Below are positions 8,273 through 19,868 of a stretch of 64,000 bases of DNA, one piece after another. The position numbers were made by a program, and so were the translations under genes. The notes under the pieces were generated by a model. The model did not search any database. It saw nothing but the letters and a program-made list of their open reading frames with translations, and was not told the origin of the DNA. Source of the DNA: Corynebacterium auris (GTDB taxonomy: Bacteria; Actinomycetota; Actinomycetes; Mycobacteriales; Mycobacteriaceae); contig NZ_CP047047.1 of NCBI RefSeq assembly GCF_030408575.1, positions 1,537,991-1,601,990 on the forward strand. The letters are read 5' to 3'. Every line of letters starts with the position of its first letter. The stretch's first letter is position 1.

Positions 8273-10015
8273 ATGTCTACCCCCGCAAGATTCGAGATCT
8301 GGGCCCCCTACGCGCACCGGGCGCAGCTGGCAGTGGACGGCGCCGACTACACGATGCTGCGCGACGAGGCGCGCGAGGGCTGGTGGTACGCGGACCCGGC
8401 CTTGATCACCCCGGCGGCGGGCCAGCGCTACTGCTACCGCCTCTTCGACGGCACCGACTGGTCGAAGCCCCTGCCGGACCCGCGCACGCGGGCTCAGCCG
8501 GAGGGCGTGCACGGGCCTTCCGAGGTGGTTGCCACCAACTTCGAGTGGGGTGACGCAGCGTGGCGCGGGCGCCAGCTGCGCGGCCAGGTGATCTACGAGC
8601 TCCACGTGGGTACCTTCACCCCCGCCGGAACCTTTGCCGGGGTGGCCGAGAAGCTGGGGTACCTCGCCTCCCTCGGCGTCACCGCCATCGAGATCATGCC
8701 GGTCCAGCCTTTCGGGGGCACCCGCAACTGGGGCTACGACGGCGTGGACTGGTTCGCGGTGCAGCACTCCTACGGCGGTCCGGTCGAGCTGAAAAAGCTC
8801 GTTGACGCCGCCCACCGCGCGGGGCTGTCCGTCTTCCTCGACGTGGTGTACAACCACTTCGGCCCCGACGGCAACTACAACGGCCTGTTCGGCCCCTACA
8901 CCACCGCCGGCAACACGGGCTGGGGCGACGTGATCAACCTGTCCGGCCCCGGCTCGGACGAGGTGCGCTCCTACATCCTCGACGCGGTGCGACAGTGGCT
9001 CGACGAGTTCCACATCGACGGGCTGCGCCTCGATGCCATCCACTCCTACGACGACCGGCTGGCGTACTCCATCATGGAGGAGATCCGCGCCGTGGCGGAC
9101 GACGTCGCCGCGGGGACCGGGGTCCCGCGCATCATCATCGGCGAGTCGGATCTGAATGACCCGCGCATCATCAACGACGAATCCGTCGGCGGCTACGGCT
9201 TGAGCGCCCAGTGGGTCGACGACATCCACCACTGCATTCACACCCTCGTCAGCGGGGAGCGCGGCGCGTACTACGTCGACTACGGCACCATTGAGATCCT
9301 CGCCTACACCCTGGCGCACGGCTACCGGTTCCGGGGCGGCTACTCGCAGTACCGCAAGCGCCACCATGGCCGCCCCCTGGATCTGGCCGCCGTCCCTGCC
9401 TGGCGCCTGATTACCTACACCACCACCCACGACCAGACCGGCAACCGGGCGAAGGGCGACCGCCCCTCCCAGAACCTCACTCCGACGCAGCTGGCGCTCA
9501 AGGCCGCGGTGGTGCTGTTCTCGCCCTTTACGCCGATGTTGTTCATGGGAGAGGAGTTCGCGGCCCGCACGCCCTTTCCCTTCTTCGTCTCGCACACAAA
9601 CGACGAGCTAAACCGGCTGACCCGCCAGGGCCGCTTCGACGAGTTCGCCCGCCTCGGCTGGCGCCCGGAGGACGTGCCCGACCCGGCGGAGGCGGCCACC
9701 TTCGAAAGTGCCCGGCTTGTCTGGGACGTCGACGAGACCCAGGACGAGATCTTCGAGACCTACCAGGCGCTGATCGGGCTCCGCGAGCAGTACGGCCTAG
9801 CCCGAGAGGACCTGCGCGAGCTGCGCGTCGAGCACGGCGCGCAGTGGCTGACGATGGGCTACGACGATATTGTGCTCGCCGCCAACTTCAGCGGCGACAC
9901 CGTGCGGGTACCCGTCGGGGGCACGCTGGTCTATTCCTTCGGTGACCCGCAGGTGGGCGCGGAGTCCACGACGCTCGGGCCGTGGGAGTTCGCTATCCTC
10001 GCGCCGGCTGCCTAG
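8273..10015 (+). CDS. treZ: Malto-oligosyltrehalose trehalohydrolase TreZ
   Basis: GH13 enzyme that cleaves trehalose from maltooligosyl trehalose made by TreY. It has 580 residues. An N-terminal all-beta domain (RFEIWAPYAHRAQLAVDG) precedes the barrel. Motifs: VYELHVGTFTP-like IYELHVGTFTP, DVVYNHFGPDGNYN, HIDGLRLDAIHSYDD with nucleophile Asp (about 259), IIGESDLND with the acid/base Glu, and YTTTHDQTGNRAKGDR. Start at ATG 8273 rather than the GTG at 8249, because similarity begins at MSTPARFEIWAP. The last four bases are shared with the stop codon of the convergent ilvA. Confidence 0.96.
   Translation: MSTPARFEIWAPYAHRAQLAVDGADYTMLRDEAREGWWYADPALITPAAGQRYCYRLFDGTDWSKPLPDPRTRAQPEGVHGPSEVVATNFEWGDAAWRGRQLRGQVIYELHVGTFTPAGTFAGVAEKLGYLASLGVTAIEIMPVQPFGGTRNWGYDGVDWFAVQHSYGGPVELKKLVDAAHRAGLSVFLDVVYNHFGPDGNYNGLFGPYTTAGNTGWGDVINLSGPGSDEVRSYILDAVRQWLDEFHIDGLRLDAIHSYDDRLAYSIMEEIRAVADDVAAGTGVPRIIIGESDLNDPRIINDESVGGYGLSAQWVDDIHHCIHTLVSGERGAYYVDYGTIEILAYTLAHGYRFRGGYSQYRKRHHGRPLDLAAVPAWRLITYTTTHDQTGNRAKGDRPSQNLTPTQLALKAAVVLFSPFTPMLFMGEEFAARTPFPFFVSHTNDELNRLTRQGRFDEFARLGWRPEDVPDPAEAATFESARLVWDVDETQDEIFETYQALIGLREQYGLAREDLRELRVEHGAQWLTMGYDDIVLAANFSGDTVRVPVGGTLVYSFGDPQVGAESTTLGPWEFAILAPAA
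10012..10015. other. Shared CTAG carrying both stop codons (treZ / ilvA)
   Basis: TAG of treZ (plus) and TAG of ilvA (minus) are read from the same CTAG palindrome. Confidence 0.95.
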
Positions 10016-11328
10016 CTGGCCACGATGAACTCGTACTCGTCGGTGCCGGGCATGAGCCTGCGGCACTCGATGGGCGAATCCTCCATCCGGCCGAGCAGCG
10101 GGTCGAGGTCGCTGGCGCGGCTGAGCTCCACGCCCACGAGCGCGACACCCGTTTCGCGGTTGTTCTTCTTCAGGTACTCGAACAGGACGATGTCGTCCTC
10201 CTTGCCTAGGATGTCGGTGAGGAAGCTACGCAGCTGCCCCGGCTCCTGCGGGAAGTTCACCAGGAAGTAGTGCTTCAGGCCGCGGTGCACCAGGGAGCGC
10301 TCCATCACCTCCGCGTAGCGCAGCACGTCGTTGTTGCCCCCGGAAATAACGCACACGACGGTGCTGCCCGGCTCCAGCTTCACCCCGCTCAGCCCGGCGA
10401 CGGACAGGGCCCCGGCGGGCTCGGCGATGATGCCCTCGTTCTGGTAGAGCGCAAGCATCTCGGTGCACACCGCGCCCTCCTCGCTGGCGATTAGGTGGGT
10501 GCGCCCGAGGTTGCGCTCGATGATCTCGTACGGGAACGCCCCGGCGCGCTTGACTGCGGCGCCGTCGACGAAGGGGTCGATCGCTTTCAGGGTGACCGGG
10601 CCGCCGTTTTTCACCGCGGCGGCCATCGAGGCCGCGCCCGCCGGTTCGACGGCCACGACGGAGGTACGCGGGGACATGTCGGCGAGGTAGGAGACAATGC
10701 CCGCGGCCAGCCCACCGCCGCCGACGGGGACGATGACGCTGTCGAGCTCACGGCCCAGGCCGGTCAGCTGCGCGAGGATCTCGGCGGCGACGGTGCCCTG
10801 GCCGATGACGGTTTCGCGGGCGTCGAAAGGCTCGATGACGGTGGCTCCGCGCTCGGCGGCGTCGTCACGCGCGGCCTCGGCGGCCTCGTCGAAGGTGTTG
10901 CCGGTGACGACGAGCTCGATGTTGTCCCCGCCGTGGACACGGATGCGGTCGCGCTTTTGCTTCGGGGTGGGCTTGGGCACGAAGATTTTGCCCTTGATCC
11001 CCATGGCGCGGCACGCGTAGGCGACCCCCTGGGCGTGGTTGCCGGCGGAGGCGGCGACGACGCCCGCGGCCTTTTCCTCCTCCGTCAAGGATGCGACGTT
11101 GTAGTAGGCCCCGCGGATCTTGTAGGAGCGCACGTCCTGCAGATCCTCGCGCTTGAGGTAAACCTCAAGGCCGTACTGCTGCGACAGCCGCGGGCAGTAC
11201 TGCAGCGGCGTGGGCTCGATCACCGTCGAAATCCTCGCCTGAGCTGCCTGAATATCGGCCGCGTGGACCTCTGCTGTCGACGGCGGCGTGTGGGGCTCGT
11301 TCTGCGGTGTCGGCACGGCTGCGTTCAT
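10012..11328 (-). CDS. ilvA: Threonine ammonia-lyase (threonine dehydratase) IlvA
   Basis: PLP enzyme that deaminates threonine to 2-oxobutanoate, the first step to isoleucine. It has 438 residues. The PLP lysine lies in DVRSYKIRGAY (about residue 70); SAGNHAQGVAY and the phosphate-binding VGGGGLAAGI follow. The C-terminal ~90 residues (LVHRGLKHYFLVNFPQEPGQLRSFL...) form a single ACT-like regulatory domain, shorter than the double domain of the E. coli enzyme and like the isoleucine-inhibited corynebacterial enzyme. Six bases separate its start from the stop of the upstream 240-residue gene. No leader peptide or attenuator is visible. Confidence 0.95.
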   Translation of the reverse strand: MNAAVPTPQNEPHTPPSTAEVHAADIQAAQARISTVIEPTPLQYCPRLSQQYGLEVYLKREDLQDVRSYKIRGAYYNVASLTEEEKAAGVVAASAGNHAQGVAYACRAMGIKGKIFVPKPTPKQKRDRIRVHGGDNIELVVTGNTFDEAAEAARDDAAERGATVIEPFDARETVIGQGTVAAEILAQLTGLGRELDSVIVPVGGGGLAAGIVSYLADMSPRTSVVAVEPAGAASMAAAVKNGGPVTLKAIDPFVDGAAVKRAGAFPYEIIERNLGRTHLIASEEGAVCTEMLALYQNEGIIAEPAGALSVAGLSGVKLEPGSTVVCVISGGNNDVLRYAEVMERSLVHRGLKHYFLVNFPQEPGQLRSFLTDILGKEDDIVLFEYLKKNNRETGVALVGVELSRASDLDPLLGRMEDSPIECRRLMPGTDEYEFIVAS

Positions 11329-11334
11329 GCTGAA

Positions 11335-12057
11335 TCAGTGTAGCCCCTGCGCCCTCGGCCCTTCGTGTTGAGACTTCTCGTGCAGCCAGATCGCGTGGTC
11401 GAACTCAAGGAGAGTTGCGGTGCACGCGCCCTCCTCGGCGAGCGTCTCGTAGACGTCGACGAGGAGGCGGCGGGCCTCCCGGCTGCTGACCGTCCTGCCG
11501 ACGGCCCGGGAGACGAAACCCACCAGGCGCCGGTCTGCCTTGAGCCCGGGAACCCCCATGAGCATGAGGAAGTACTCGGCGGTGACCGGCCCGCACCCGT
11601 AGACGCCGCTGTACGCCCGGATGAGCGCTGCGACCCGATCCTCGTCGGGCCGACGCGAACCCGTGGGGTAGGCGAAGGAGCGAAGGTCGGCCGCGGTCTC
11701 AATATTCACGTCGCGGAAGCGCCGGGCGACCTCCCGCGCCGCGGCCGCCTTGGTGGTGCTTCTCGGTCTGCCGGGCGCGACGCGGCCGGCGCCCATGGCC
11801 TCGATGACGACGCGCTCGTCCAGGTGCGCCACGACGCTGAGGGAGTCTGTGCTCATGCCGCGTTCGTGCAGCCCATCCCTCAGGCCCGCAAGGCCAGCCT
11901 TCACCCCACTGTAGTGGGAGCTCATGCTGTAGACGGCATCCCACAACGCGATGCCAATTTCGTGCGGCCAGCCTCCCTTGTAGCGGGTGAACAGCTCGTC
12001 GTCGATGCCTTCTACGGCCGTCCTCGTGAACGCGAGGTCACCAGTTTCTCGTTCCAC
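11335..12057 (-). CDS. Hypothetical protein with possible HhH-GPD-like fold
   Basis: Protein of 240 residues between dnaE1 and ilvA. I do not recognise it as a named family. The segment GCGPVTAEYFLMLMGVPGLK (about 155-174), followed by ADRRLVGFV, resembles the helix-hairpin-helix plus Gly/Pro-Asp loop of base-excision glycosylases; the Asp in ADRR sits where the catalytic Asp would be. The N-terminus WPHEIGIALWDAVYSMSSHY would correspond to the first helices. No Fe-S cysteine cluster is present. The GTG start at 12057 has no clear ribosome site and lies 10 bp after the dnaE1 stop. Glycosylase activity is a guess. Confidence 0.6.
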   Translation of the reverse strand: MERETGDLAFTRTAVEGIDDELFTRYKGGWPHEIGIALWDAVYSMSSHYSGVKAGLAGLRDGLHERGMSTDSLSVVAHLDERVVIEAMGAGRVAPGRPRSTTKAAAAREVARRFRDVNIETAADLRSFAYPTGSRRPDEDRVAALIRAYSGVYGCGPVTAEYFLMLMGVPGLKADRRLVGFVSRAVGRTVSSREARRLLVDVYETLAEEGACTATLLEFDHAIWLHEKSQHEGPRAQGLH

Positions 12058-12067
12058 GGGGAGTAGC

Positions 12068-15000
12068 CTAGCCCAGGATCCCGGCGCCCAGGTTCGCCTT
12101 GAGGTCGCCCATCAGGTTCGCTGAGCGCTCAACGCGCAGGTGGTCGCCGAGCACCATGAGCTGCTCCTGGTCGCCGTGGACGAGGTTGAGGTAGACATCC
12201 GAGTCCCCGGGGTTGGCCACGAGGACGTCCTTGAGCCTGCGGACGTTGTCCAGGGTGCACTGCTCGGTGCGCAGCGTGAGCCGCAGCGGCAGGCCGGCGC
12301 CGTTGCCCGGGCCGAGCTCGGGAACCTTGACGTCGTCGCCGAACAGGCTCATGCGCTCGTCGCGGATGGACACGTGCGCCTTGACCAGGATGATGTTGTC
12401 CTCCACAATCTGCGGGGCGACCAGCGCGTAGACCTTGTTAAACAGCAGAACCTCCACCTGCGCACCGTGATGGTCCTCGATGGTCACGATGGCCCACGGC
12501 GAGCCGTCCTTCTTAGAAAATCGCCTATCGACGCCCGAAATGAGGCCGCCGATGGTCACCTCCGCGCCGTTGCGCATCTCCCCGGACAGGATGTCGGTCA
12601 GCTGCGTGTCCGTCTGCGCGTCGAGTGCCTCCCCGAAGCCGTCGAGCGGGTGGCCCGAGACGTACAGGCCGAGCATCTCGCGCTCCAGCGCCAGCTTGTG
12701 TTTGCGGTCCCATTCGTCCTCCGGCACCTCGAGCGCGAACGCTGCCGAGGCCTCGCCTTTACCGCCGCCGAGGCCGGCGAAGAGGTCGAACTGCCCCTTG
12801 TCGGCCGCCTTTTTCGTGGTCAGCACGGAGTCCACGGCGTCTTCCTGGATGAGCATGAGGCCCTTGCGCGGGTGTCCCAGCGAATCGAAGGCGCCGGCCT
12901 TGATGAGCGACTCCGTGATGCGCTTGTTGCACGGCAGCAAGTCGATCTTGTCCAGGTAGTCGGAAAAGCTGGTGAACGCGCCCTTCGCCTTGCGGGTGTC
13001 CTTGATGGACTCCACCACCTCGGCGCCGACGTTGCGCACCGCGGCCAGGCCGTAGCGGATGTCCTCGCCGACGGCGATGAAGTTCTCCTCGGATTCGTTG
13101 ATGTCCGGCTGCAGCACCGAAATGCCCAGGTGGCGGCAGTCGGCGAGGTAGATGGCGGACTTGTCCTTCTTGTCGCCCACTGAGGTGAGAAGCGCCGCCA
13201 TGTACTCGGCGGTGTAGTTCGCCTTCATGTAGGCCGTCCAGTAGGACACGAGCGCGTAGCCCGCGGCGTGGGACTTGTTGAAGGCGTAGGAGGCGAAGGG
13301 CTCGATTGTGCCCCACAGGGCGTCGACGGCGTCCTTGGAGTAGCCGTTGGAAAACATGCCCTGGGAGAACTTCTCGTACTGCTGCGCCAGCACCTCGGGC
13401 TTCTTCTTGCCCATCGCCTTGCGGAAGCCGTCTGCCTCGCCGGCAGTGTAGTTCGCCACCTTCTGCGAGATCCTCATGATCTGCTCCTGGTAGACGATGA
13501 GGCCGTAGGTTTCGTCGAGGATCTCCTTCAGCGGCTCCTCGAGCTCCGGGTGAATCGGGGTGATCGGCTTGCGCCCGTTTTTGCGGTCGGCGTAATCCCA
13601 GTGCGCGTTCACGCCCATCGGGCCCGGGCGGTAGAGCGCCAGCGAGGCGACGATGTCGTTGAAGCCCGTGGGGCGCATGCGCTTGAGCAGGTCCTGCATG
13701 CCGCCCGAGTCCAGCTGGAACACGCCGAGTGTGTCGCCGCGGGAGAGCAGCTGGTAGACGGCGGCGTCGTCGGTGTCCAGGCCCTCCAGGTCGAGGGTTT
13801 CGCCGCGGTTTTTCTTCACGTTCTCCAAGGCGTCGCCAAGCACCGTGAGGTTGCGCAGGCCGAGGAAGTCCATCTTCAACAGGCCGATCGCCTCGCAGGC
13901 CGGGTAGTCCCAGCCCGTGATGATGGCGCCGTCGGCAGGCCGCTTCCACATCGGGATGTGGTCCATCAGCGGCACGGAGGCCATGATCACCGCGCAGGCG
14001 TGCACGCCGGCCTGGCGCACCACGCCCTCAAGCCCGCGGGCGGTCTCGTAGATCTTCGCCACGTCGGGGTCCGTCTCAATGAGCGAGCGCACCTCGGCGG
14101 CCTCCGCGTAGCGCTCGTGCTCCGGATTCGTGATACCCGACAGGGGGATGTCCTTGGCCATCACCGCCGGCGGCAGCGCACCGTTGATCCGGTCGGCCAT
14201 CTGGAAGCCTGGCTGACCGAAATGAACGCGGGCGGAGTCCTTGATCGCCTGCTTCGTCTTCACGGTGCCGAAGGTGATCACCTGGGCGATCTTGTCCTCG
14301 CCCCAGCGCTCGGCGGCGTAGGTGATCATCTCGCCGCGGCGGCGGTCGTCGAAGTCGATATCGATATCCGGCGCCGAGGGGCGCTCCGGGTTGAGGAACC
14401 TCTCGAAGAGCAGCCCGTGCTCCATCGGGTCGATGTTCGTAATGGTCAGCGCGTAGGCCACGAGCGAGCCTGCCGCCGAGCCGCGGCCCGGGCCGACGCG
14501 GATCCCGATCTCGCGGGCGTGCTTGATCAGCTCGGCGACGATGAGGAAGTAGGAGGGGTAGCCCTTCATGTCGATGACGTCGATCTCGTAGTCGGCGCGC
14601 TCGGCGTACTCGGCGGGCACCTCCTTGCCCTCGAAGCGCTCGCGCAGCCCCTTGTGCACCTCCTTGCGCAGCCACGTCGTCGGGGTCTCCCCCTCGGGCA
14701 CGTCCGCGATGGGCATGCGGTCGTGCGGGTGCTCCTCCCACAGCTGGCCGTAGTCGCCCACCCGCTCGGCGATCCACAGCGTGTTGTCGCAGCCGTCCGG
14801 GACCACCGTGTCCCACAGCTCGCGCATCTGCTCGGCGGACTTGATGTAGTAGCCGGTGCCGTCGAACTTGAAGCGGTCGGGGTCCATCAGCGTCTTGCCC
14901 GTCTGCACGCACAACATCGCCTCGTGCGACGGGGCCTGGGATTCGAGGACGTAGTGGCAGTCGTTGGTGACCAAAGGCGGCAGGCCGAGCGCCTCGCCGA

Positions 15001-15637
15001 TGCGCAGCAAGTCGTCGCGCACGCGGCGCTCGATGTGCAGGCCGTGGTCCATCAGTTCGAGGAAGTAGTTGTCCTTGCCGTAGATGTCCTGCCACATCGC
15101 GGCGGCCTCGAGCGCCTCGTCGTACTGGCCCAGCCGGAGCCTCGTCTGCACGTCGCCCGAGGGGCAGCCGGTGGTGGCGATGATGCCGTCGGCGTGCTCG
15201 GCGATGAGCTCGGCGTCCATGCGCGGCCACTTACCCAGCTGGCCCTCGTAGGAGGCCAGCGACGACAGCTTGAACAGGTTGCGCAGGCCCGTGGCGTTTT
15301 CCGCCAGCATCGTCTGGTGCAGATAGGCGCCCGAGGCGGAGACGTCGTCAGGCTTCTGGTCGGGGGTGCCCCACAGGACGCGCTTCTTGTTGAAGCGCGA
15401 GCCCGGCGCCATGTAGGCCTCGATGCCGATGATCGGCTTGACGCCCGCGTCGACCATCCTGCGGTAGAACGCGTTGGAGCCGAACATGTTGCCGTGGTCG
15501 GTCATCCCCACGGCCGGCATGCCCTGGCGCACGACCTCCTCCGCCAGAAGATCCACCTTGGCCATGCCGTCCAGCATGGAGAACTCCGTGTGGTTGTGCA
15601 GGTGGACGAAGGAGGATTTTTTGGCCATGCGGCTCAT
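12068..15637 (-). CDS. dnaE: DNA polymerase III alpha subunit DnaE1
   Basis: Catalytic subunit of the replicative polymerase, 1189 residues, typical for DnaE1. The N-terminal PHP domain starts with [15 protein letters not shown] and keeps its metal-binding histidines. The palm contains [15 protein letters not shown] (about 425) with two catalytic aspartates; DFLGLRNL lies near 590 and [12 protein letters not shown] further on. The C-terminus contains the OB-fold ([16 protein letters not shown]). Two starts are possible: ATG 15637, 4 nt after GGCGGA, or ATG 15628 ([13 protein letters not shown]), which fits known N-termini. The PHP residues look intact, consistent with built-in proofreading as shown for mycobacterial DnaE1. 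Confidence 0.97.
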   Translation of the reverse strand: MSRMAKKSSFVHLHNHTEFSMLDGMAKVDLLAEEVVRQGMPAVGMTDHGNMFGSNAFYRRMVDAGVKPIIGIEAYMAPGSRFNKKRVLWGTPDQKPDDVSASGAYLHQTMLAENATGLRNLFKLSSLASYEGQLGKWPRMDAELIAEHADGIIATTGCPSGDVQTRLRLGQYDEALEAAAMWQDIYGKDNYFLELMDHGLHIERRVRDDLLRIGEALGLPPLVTNDCHYVLESQAPSHEAMLCVQTGKTLMDPDRFKFDGTGYYIKSAEQMRELWDTVVPDGCDNTLWIAERVGDYGQLWEEHPHDRMPIADVPEGETPTTWLRKEVHKGLRERFEGKEVPAEYAERADYEIDVIDMKGYPSYFLIVAELIKHAREIGIRVGPGRGSAAGSLVAYALTITNIDPMEHGLLFERFLNPERPSAPDIDIDFDDRRRGEMITYAAERWGEDKIAQVITFGTVKTKQAIKDSARVHFGQPGFQMADRINGALPPAVMAKDIPLSGITNPEHERYAEAAEVRSLIETDPDVAKIYETARGLEGVVRQAGVHACAVIMASVPLMDHIPMWKRPADGAIITGWDYPACEAIGLLKMDFLGLRNLTVLGDALENVKKNRGETLDLEGLDTDDAAVYQLLSRGDTLGVFQLDSGGMQDLLKRMRPTGFNDIVASLALYRPGPMGVNAHWDYADRKNGRKPITPIHPELEEPLKEILDETYGLIVYQEQIMRISQKVANYTAGEADGFRKAMGKKKPEVLAQQYEKFSQGMFSNGYSKDAVDALWGTIEPFASYAFNKSHAAGYALVSYWTAYMKANYTAEYMAALLTSVGDKKDKSAIYLADCRHLGISVLQPDINESEENFIAVGEDIRYGLAAVRNVGAEVVESIKDTRKAKGAFTSFSDYLDKIDLLPCNKRITESLIKAGAFDSLGHPRKGLMLIQEDAVDSVLTTKKAADKGQFDLFAGLGGGKGEASAAFALEVPEDEWDRKHKLALEREMLGLYVSGHPLDGFGEALDAQTDTQLTDILSGEMRNGAEVTIGGLISGVDRRFSKKDGSPWAIVTIEDHHGAQVEVLLFNKVYALVAPQIVEDNIILVKAHVSIRDERMSLFGDDVKVPELGPGNGAGLPLRLTLRTEQCTLDNVRRLKDVLVANPGDSDVYLNLVHGDQEQLMVLGDHLRVERSANLMGDLKANLGAGILG

Positions 15638-15673
15638 CTTATCCGCCCCGTCAACCCGCGCCGCGGGCCCGGC

Positions 15674-16944
<1,271 letters not shown>

Positions 16945-16948
<4 letters not shown>

Positions 16949-17736
16949 TGGCTCTCACCTGCCCGCGCCGCCGCCTTCGCCGCGGCCCCCTCTGGGGTGC
17001 GAATGTTACTGATGCGCCCGTCCATCATCTCGACCACGCGCCCGGTTTCTTCGGCGAGGTCGGGGTTGTGGGTGATGAACACGATGGCCTTACCCAGCTT
17101 CTGGTTGAGCTCGTGGAACAGGTCCATGACCAGCCGCCCCGTGGCGGAATCCAGGGCGCCGGTCGGCTCGTCGGCAAGCAGCAGGTCGGGGTCGTTGGCG
17201 AGGCTGCGCGCGATGGCCACGCGCTGCTTCTGGCCGCCGGAGAGCTCGTTGGGGTTGTGGTTGAGGCGATCGCCCATGCCGACGCGCTCGAGCAGATCAG
17301 CGGCACGCGCCTCGCGTTCCTTCTTTTCCACCCCGGCGTACATCATGGGCATGGCTACGTTCTGGAGGGCGTCGATACGCCCGATGAGGTTGAAGTTTTG
17401 GAAGATGAACCCGATGTTGTTGCTGCGGTAGGAGGCCAACTCGTTGTCCTCCTTGGCGTAGACGGGCTCGCCGTTGAACGCGTAGGCGCCCTCCGTGGGA
17501 CGGTCGAGCATCCCGATGAGGTTCATCAGGGTCGACTTGCCGCAGCCGGAGGGCCCGACGATGGAAACGAACTCGCCCTGCTCGGTGTGGAAGTCGATGC
17601 CGTGCAGGACCTGGACCTCGCTCGGCTCGCCGGGGTTGTAGGTTTTGACGATGCCGCGCATGTCAATCAGCAGGCCGGTCGAGGCCATGTCCGAGGCCAT
17701 GTCCGCGGGCGTATCGGGGGTGAGCGAATGCTTCAC
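16945..17736 (-). CDS. ABC transporter ATP-binding protein (MacB/LolD type)
   Basis: ATPase of 263 residues. Walker A GPSGCGKSTLMNLIG (about 60), Q-loop FIFQNFNLIGR, signature LSGGQKQRVAIARSL, Walker B LLLADEPTGALDS and switch histidine VFITHNPDLAEE are all present. The sequence groups with the LolD/MacB/FtsE class, which power extracytoplasmic movements rather than conventional import. It carries ~25 extra residues at the N-terminus (MKHSLTPDTPADMASDMAST). It starts 8 bp after the adaptor stop and overlaps the permease start by four bases. Confidence 0.93.
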
Positions 17737-17744
17737 GACGCCCC

Positions 17745-19238
17745 CTACTCGCCCTGGCCAGCGTTATCGCCGCCTGCCTCGTCCACCTGGGACGGGTCGA
17801 AGTTCGGGTCGGAGATCTGCACCGTTTCGCCCAGCCGGTCACGGTACCTGTCGGGCCAGTTGATGACGATGTCCCCGGGCTCAAGGTCTCCCCCGGTCAC
17901 CGCGATGTCGACCTCGTTGGCGGTGCCGGTTGTCACGGTGCGCTCCTCGACGGTGCCCTGCGTCGCGCCTTCCTCGCCGTCGTCGGTGGCCAGAACGAGG
18001 ATCTTGTCGTCGTCGTAGATCGCGTCGCGGGGGACCATCAGCGCCTCGGGGGTCTCGTCCGTGATGATCTCCGCGCGCACGGACCCGCCGAGGAGCAGGC
18101 CCTCCCTGTCGCCCTCAACCTCGATCTCGATGGGGAAGCTCACGCTCCCCGTGCGGGCTGCGCTCGCGCCCTGCTGTTGCTGCTCGGGGTTTGCCGGGCC
18201 CTGCGACCCGACGGGGGCGATCCGGCGCACCTTGCCGGTGAACTCCTTCTCGCCGGTCGCGGTGGAGGTAAAGCGCACACGGTCGCCCGTTTTCACGCTG
18301 GCGATGTCGGCCTCGCGCACCTCCGAGTGGATAAGCAGGCGAGAGTCGTCGGCGATGGTCAGGATGCGCCCCTGCGGCACGTCACCCACTTGGACATCCA
18401 CGGTGGCGACGACGCCTGCCATGGGGGCGTAAATCGTGCTCTGCTGCACCTGGTACTCGAGGGTGCTATCGGTTCCGATATTGTTCGCGGCCTGGGCCTG
18501 CTGCAGCGCGCTTTCCGCCTGGGCCTGGAGCTGCTGGCTCTCCTGCTCGGCCTGCGCCTGCGCCGCCTGGAGCACCGCCTGCGCCTGCTGCGCTTGCACC
18601 GCCTGCGCCTGCTGCGCCGCTTCTTCCCCGCCCTCCGCGGGCGCGATCCCCACGGTTTGGCCCTGCTCGTTGGAGGCCAGGATCATCGGCGCCGGGGCGC
18701 CGGGCGCGCTCGCGGCGGCCTGGGCCTCGGCCACCTGGGCGCGGGCCGCGCTGATGGCGGGGTGCGTCCCGTTCTGGACCTGCGCGGTGTGCGCCGCGAG
18801 CTGGTCCCTGGCCTGCTGGTAGCCCTGCGCCGCCTCGGCCTGGGCGGCGGCCGCCTGCTGGCGCTGCTCGGCCAGCTGACGCTCGAGAGCCTCCGTGTCC
18901 ATCTCGGCAAGGAACTGCCCCTGCTCGACGCGGTCGCCGGCGGCGACGGCGAGCTGGATGACCTCCGACTGCACCGGCGAGGTAATGCTGGTGGAGCGGA
19001 TCGGCGCGATGTTGCCGTTGACCACGATGCTGTTGGTGACGTCGCCCACCTCGGCCACGGTGTAGTCGCCGGCGCCCAGGCCGTCCGCGACGTCTCCCCC
19101 TCCGACGCCGCACCCGGCGGCGAACAGCGCTGTGGCCGCCACCCCCGCGGCGCAGGCCATCTTCACTCGTAGCTTCAGGCTCGTGCCTCCTGCGCCACAC
19201 GAGGGCGCGGAGGTGAGTGCGTCACTGGAAGGGTGCAC
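17745..19238 (-). CDS. MacA/HlyD-like periplasmic adaptor, lipoprotein
   Basis: Adaptor subunit of the ABC exporter. The signal sequence KLRVKMACAAGVAATALFAA ends in lipobox FAAGC (Cys 43 from GTG 19238). A biotinyl-lipoyl half motif (SPVQSEVIQLAVAAGDRVEQGQ) is followed by ~140 residues dominated by Ala and Gln, the helical hairpin, then the second half (APMAGVVATVDVQVGDVP) and beta-barrel and membrane-proximal domains. The start is uncertain: GTG 19238 has AGGAG nearby, but a CTG at 19178 lies 7 nt after a perfect AGGAGG and gives a compact signal peptide. ATG 19160 would remove the positive charges. The transporter may export a lipophilic compound or peptide; the substrate is unknown. Confidence 0.87.
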   Translation of the reverse strand: MHPSSDALTSAPSCGAGGTSLKLRVKMACAAGVAATALFAAGCGVGGGDVADGLGAGDYTVAEVGDVTNSIVVNGNIAPIRSTSITSPVQSEVIQLAVAAGDRVEQGQFLAEMDTEALERQLAEQRQQAAAAQAEAAQGYQQARDQLAAHTAQVQNGTHPAISAARAQVAEAQAAASAPGAPAPMILASNEQGQTVGIAPAEGGEEAAQQAQAVQAQQAQAVLQAAQAQAEQESQQLQAQAESALQQAQAANNIGTDSTLEYQVQQSTIYAPMAGVVATVDVQVGDVPQGRILTIADDSRLLIHSEVREADIASVKTGDRVRFTSTATGEKEFTGKVRRIAPVGSQGPANPEQQQQGASAARTGSVSFPIEIEVEGDREGLLLGGSVRAEIITDETPEALMVPRDAIYDDDKILVLATDDGEEGATQGTVEERTVTTGTANEVDIAVTGGDLEPGDIVINWPDRYRDRLGETVQISDPNFDPSQVDEAGGDNAGQGE

Positions 19239-19312
19239 CGCTTCTCCTCACAGACTGGTGCGCCGCCGACCCCTGCCGGGCCCGTGCGTTGCACTCGGAC
19301 ATAACGGGCGGA

Positions 19313-19318
19313 AGTATA
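19313..19318 (-). promoter_or_regulatory. -10 box TATACT of the MacAB-like operon
   Basis: TATACT on the minus strand lies about 75 nt before GTG 19238 in the only gap of this operon. The -35 region (GGTAAA, 16-17 nt upstream) is weak, as is common in corynebacteria. Confidence 0.5.
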
Positions 19319-19346
19319 CCCCGTCCCGGCGTGTTTTACCCCCGGC

Positions 19347-19868
19347 TTACCCTGACGGTGTGGGAACGATGGCGAAGGCCCCCCACACTGCGTCGGGCGG
19401 CAGCGCCTCCACCGCGGCCACCCCGGTGCGCTGCGCCACCTCGCGTGCCTGGCGGCCCGGGGCGTACATGACCGCGCCCACCACGCTGCCCGGGTCCACA
19501 CCGGCGCGCGCGGCGGCGCGGGCGAAGACCTCGGCGCGCCCCTCGTCCCCGGTAGGTTCGGGCACGGGGCGCGCCGCCTGCCCCTCGAAGACGGCGGCGT
19601 TGACGCGGCCGACGCCTTCCAGCGCCGCCGCGGCCTCGGCGGGCCCGGCGCCCGGCGCGAGGGTGACCAGGGCGAAAACCGGCTCCTCGGCGGGGGCCCA
19701 GTCCAGCGAGTCGGCGGCGCGCCGCGCGTACTCCTCCCACGTCTCGCCCGTTTCCCTCCCGAGCTGGTCCCCGGCGGGCACGGGCGGGACCTGCACGCTC
19801 TCGCCGAGCGCCACCAGCCCCGCGACGCCGATCACCACCGCCGCGGCTGCGCCGATGACGAGTTTCAC
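19347..19868 (-). CDS. Hypothetical exported or membrane-anchored protein
   Basis: Protein of 173 residues. The N-terminus KLVIGAAAAVVIGVAGLVAL is a single hydrophobic segment, either a signal peptide or an anchor; no lipobox cysteine is present. The rest is Ala-rich with no motif I recognise. The GTG start overlaps the rluD stop as GTGA, so translation is probably coupled and the gene is the third member of lspA-rluD. Function unknown. Confidence 0.75.
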   Translation of the reverse strand: MKLVIGAAAAVVIGVAGLVALGESVQVPPVPAGDQLGRETGETWEEYARRAADSLDWAPAEEPVFALVTLAPGAGPAEAAAALEGVGRVNAAVFEGQAARPVPEPTGDEGRAEVFARAAARAGVDPGSVVGAVMYAPGRQAREVAQRTGVAAVEALPPDAVWGAFAIVPTPSG

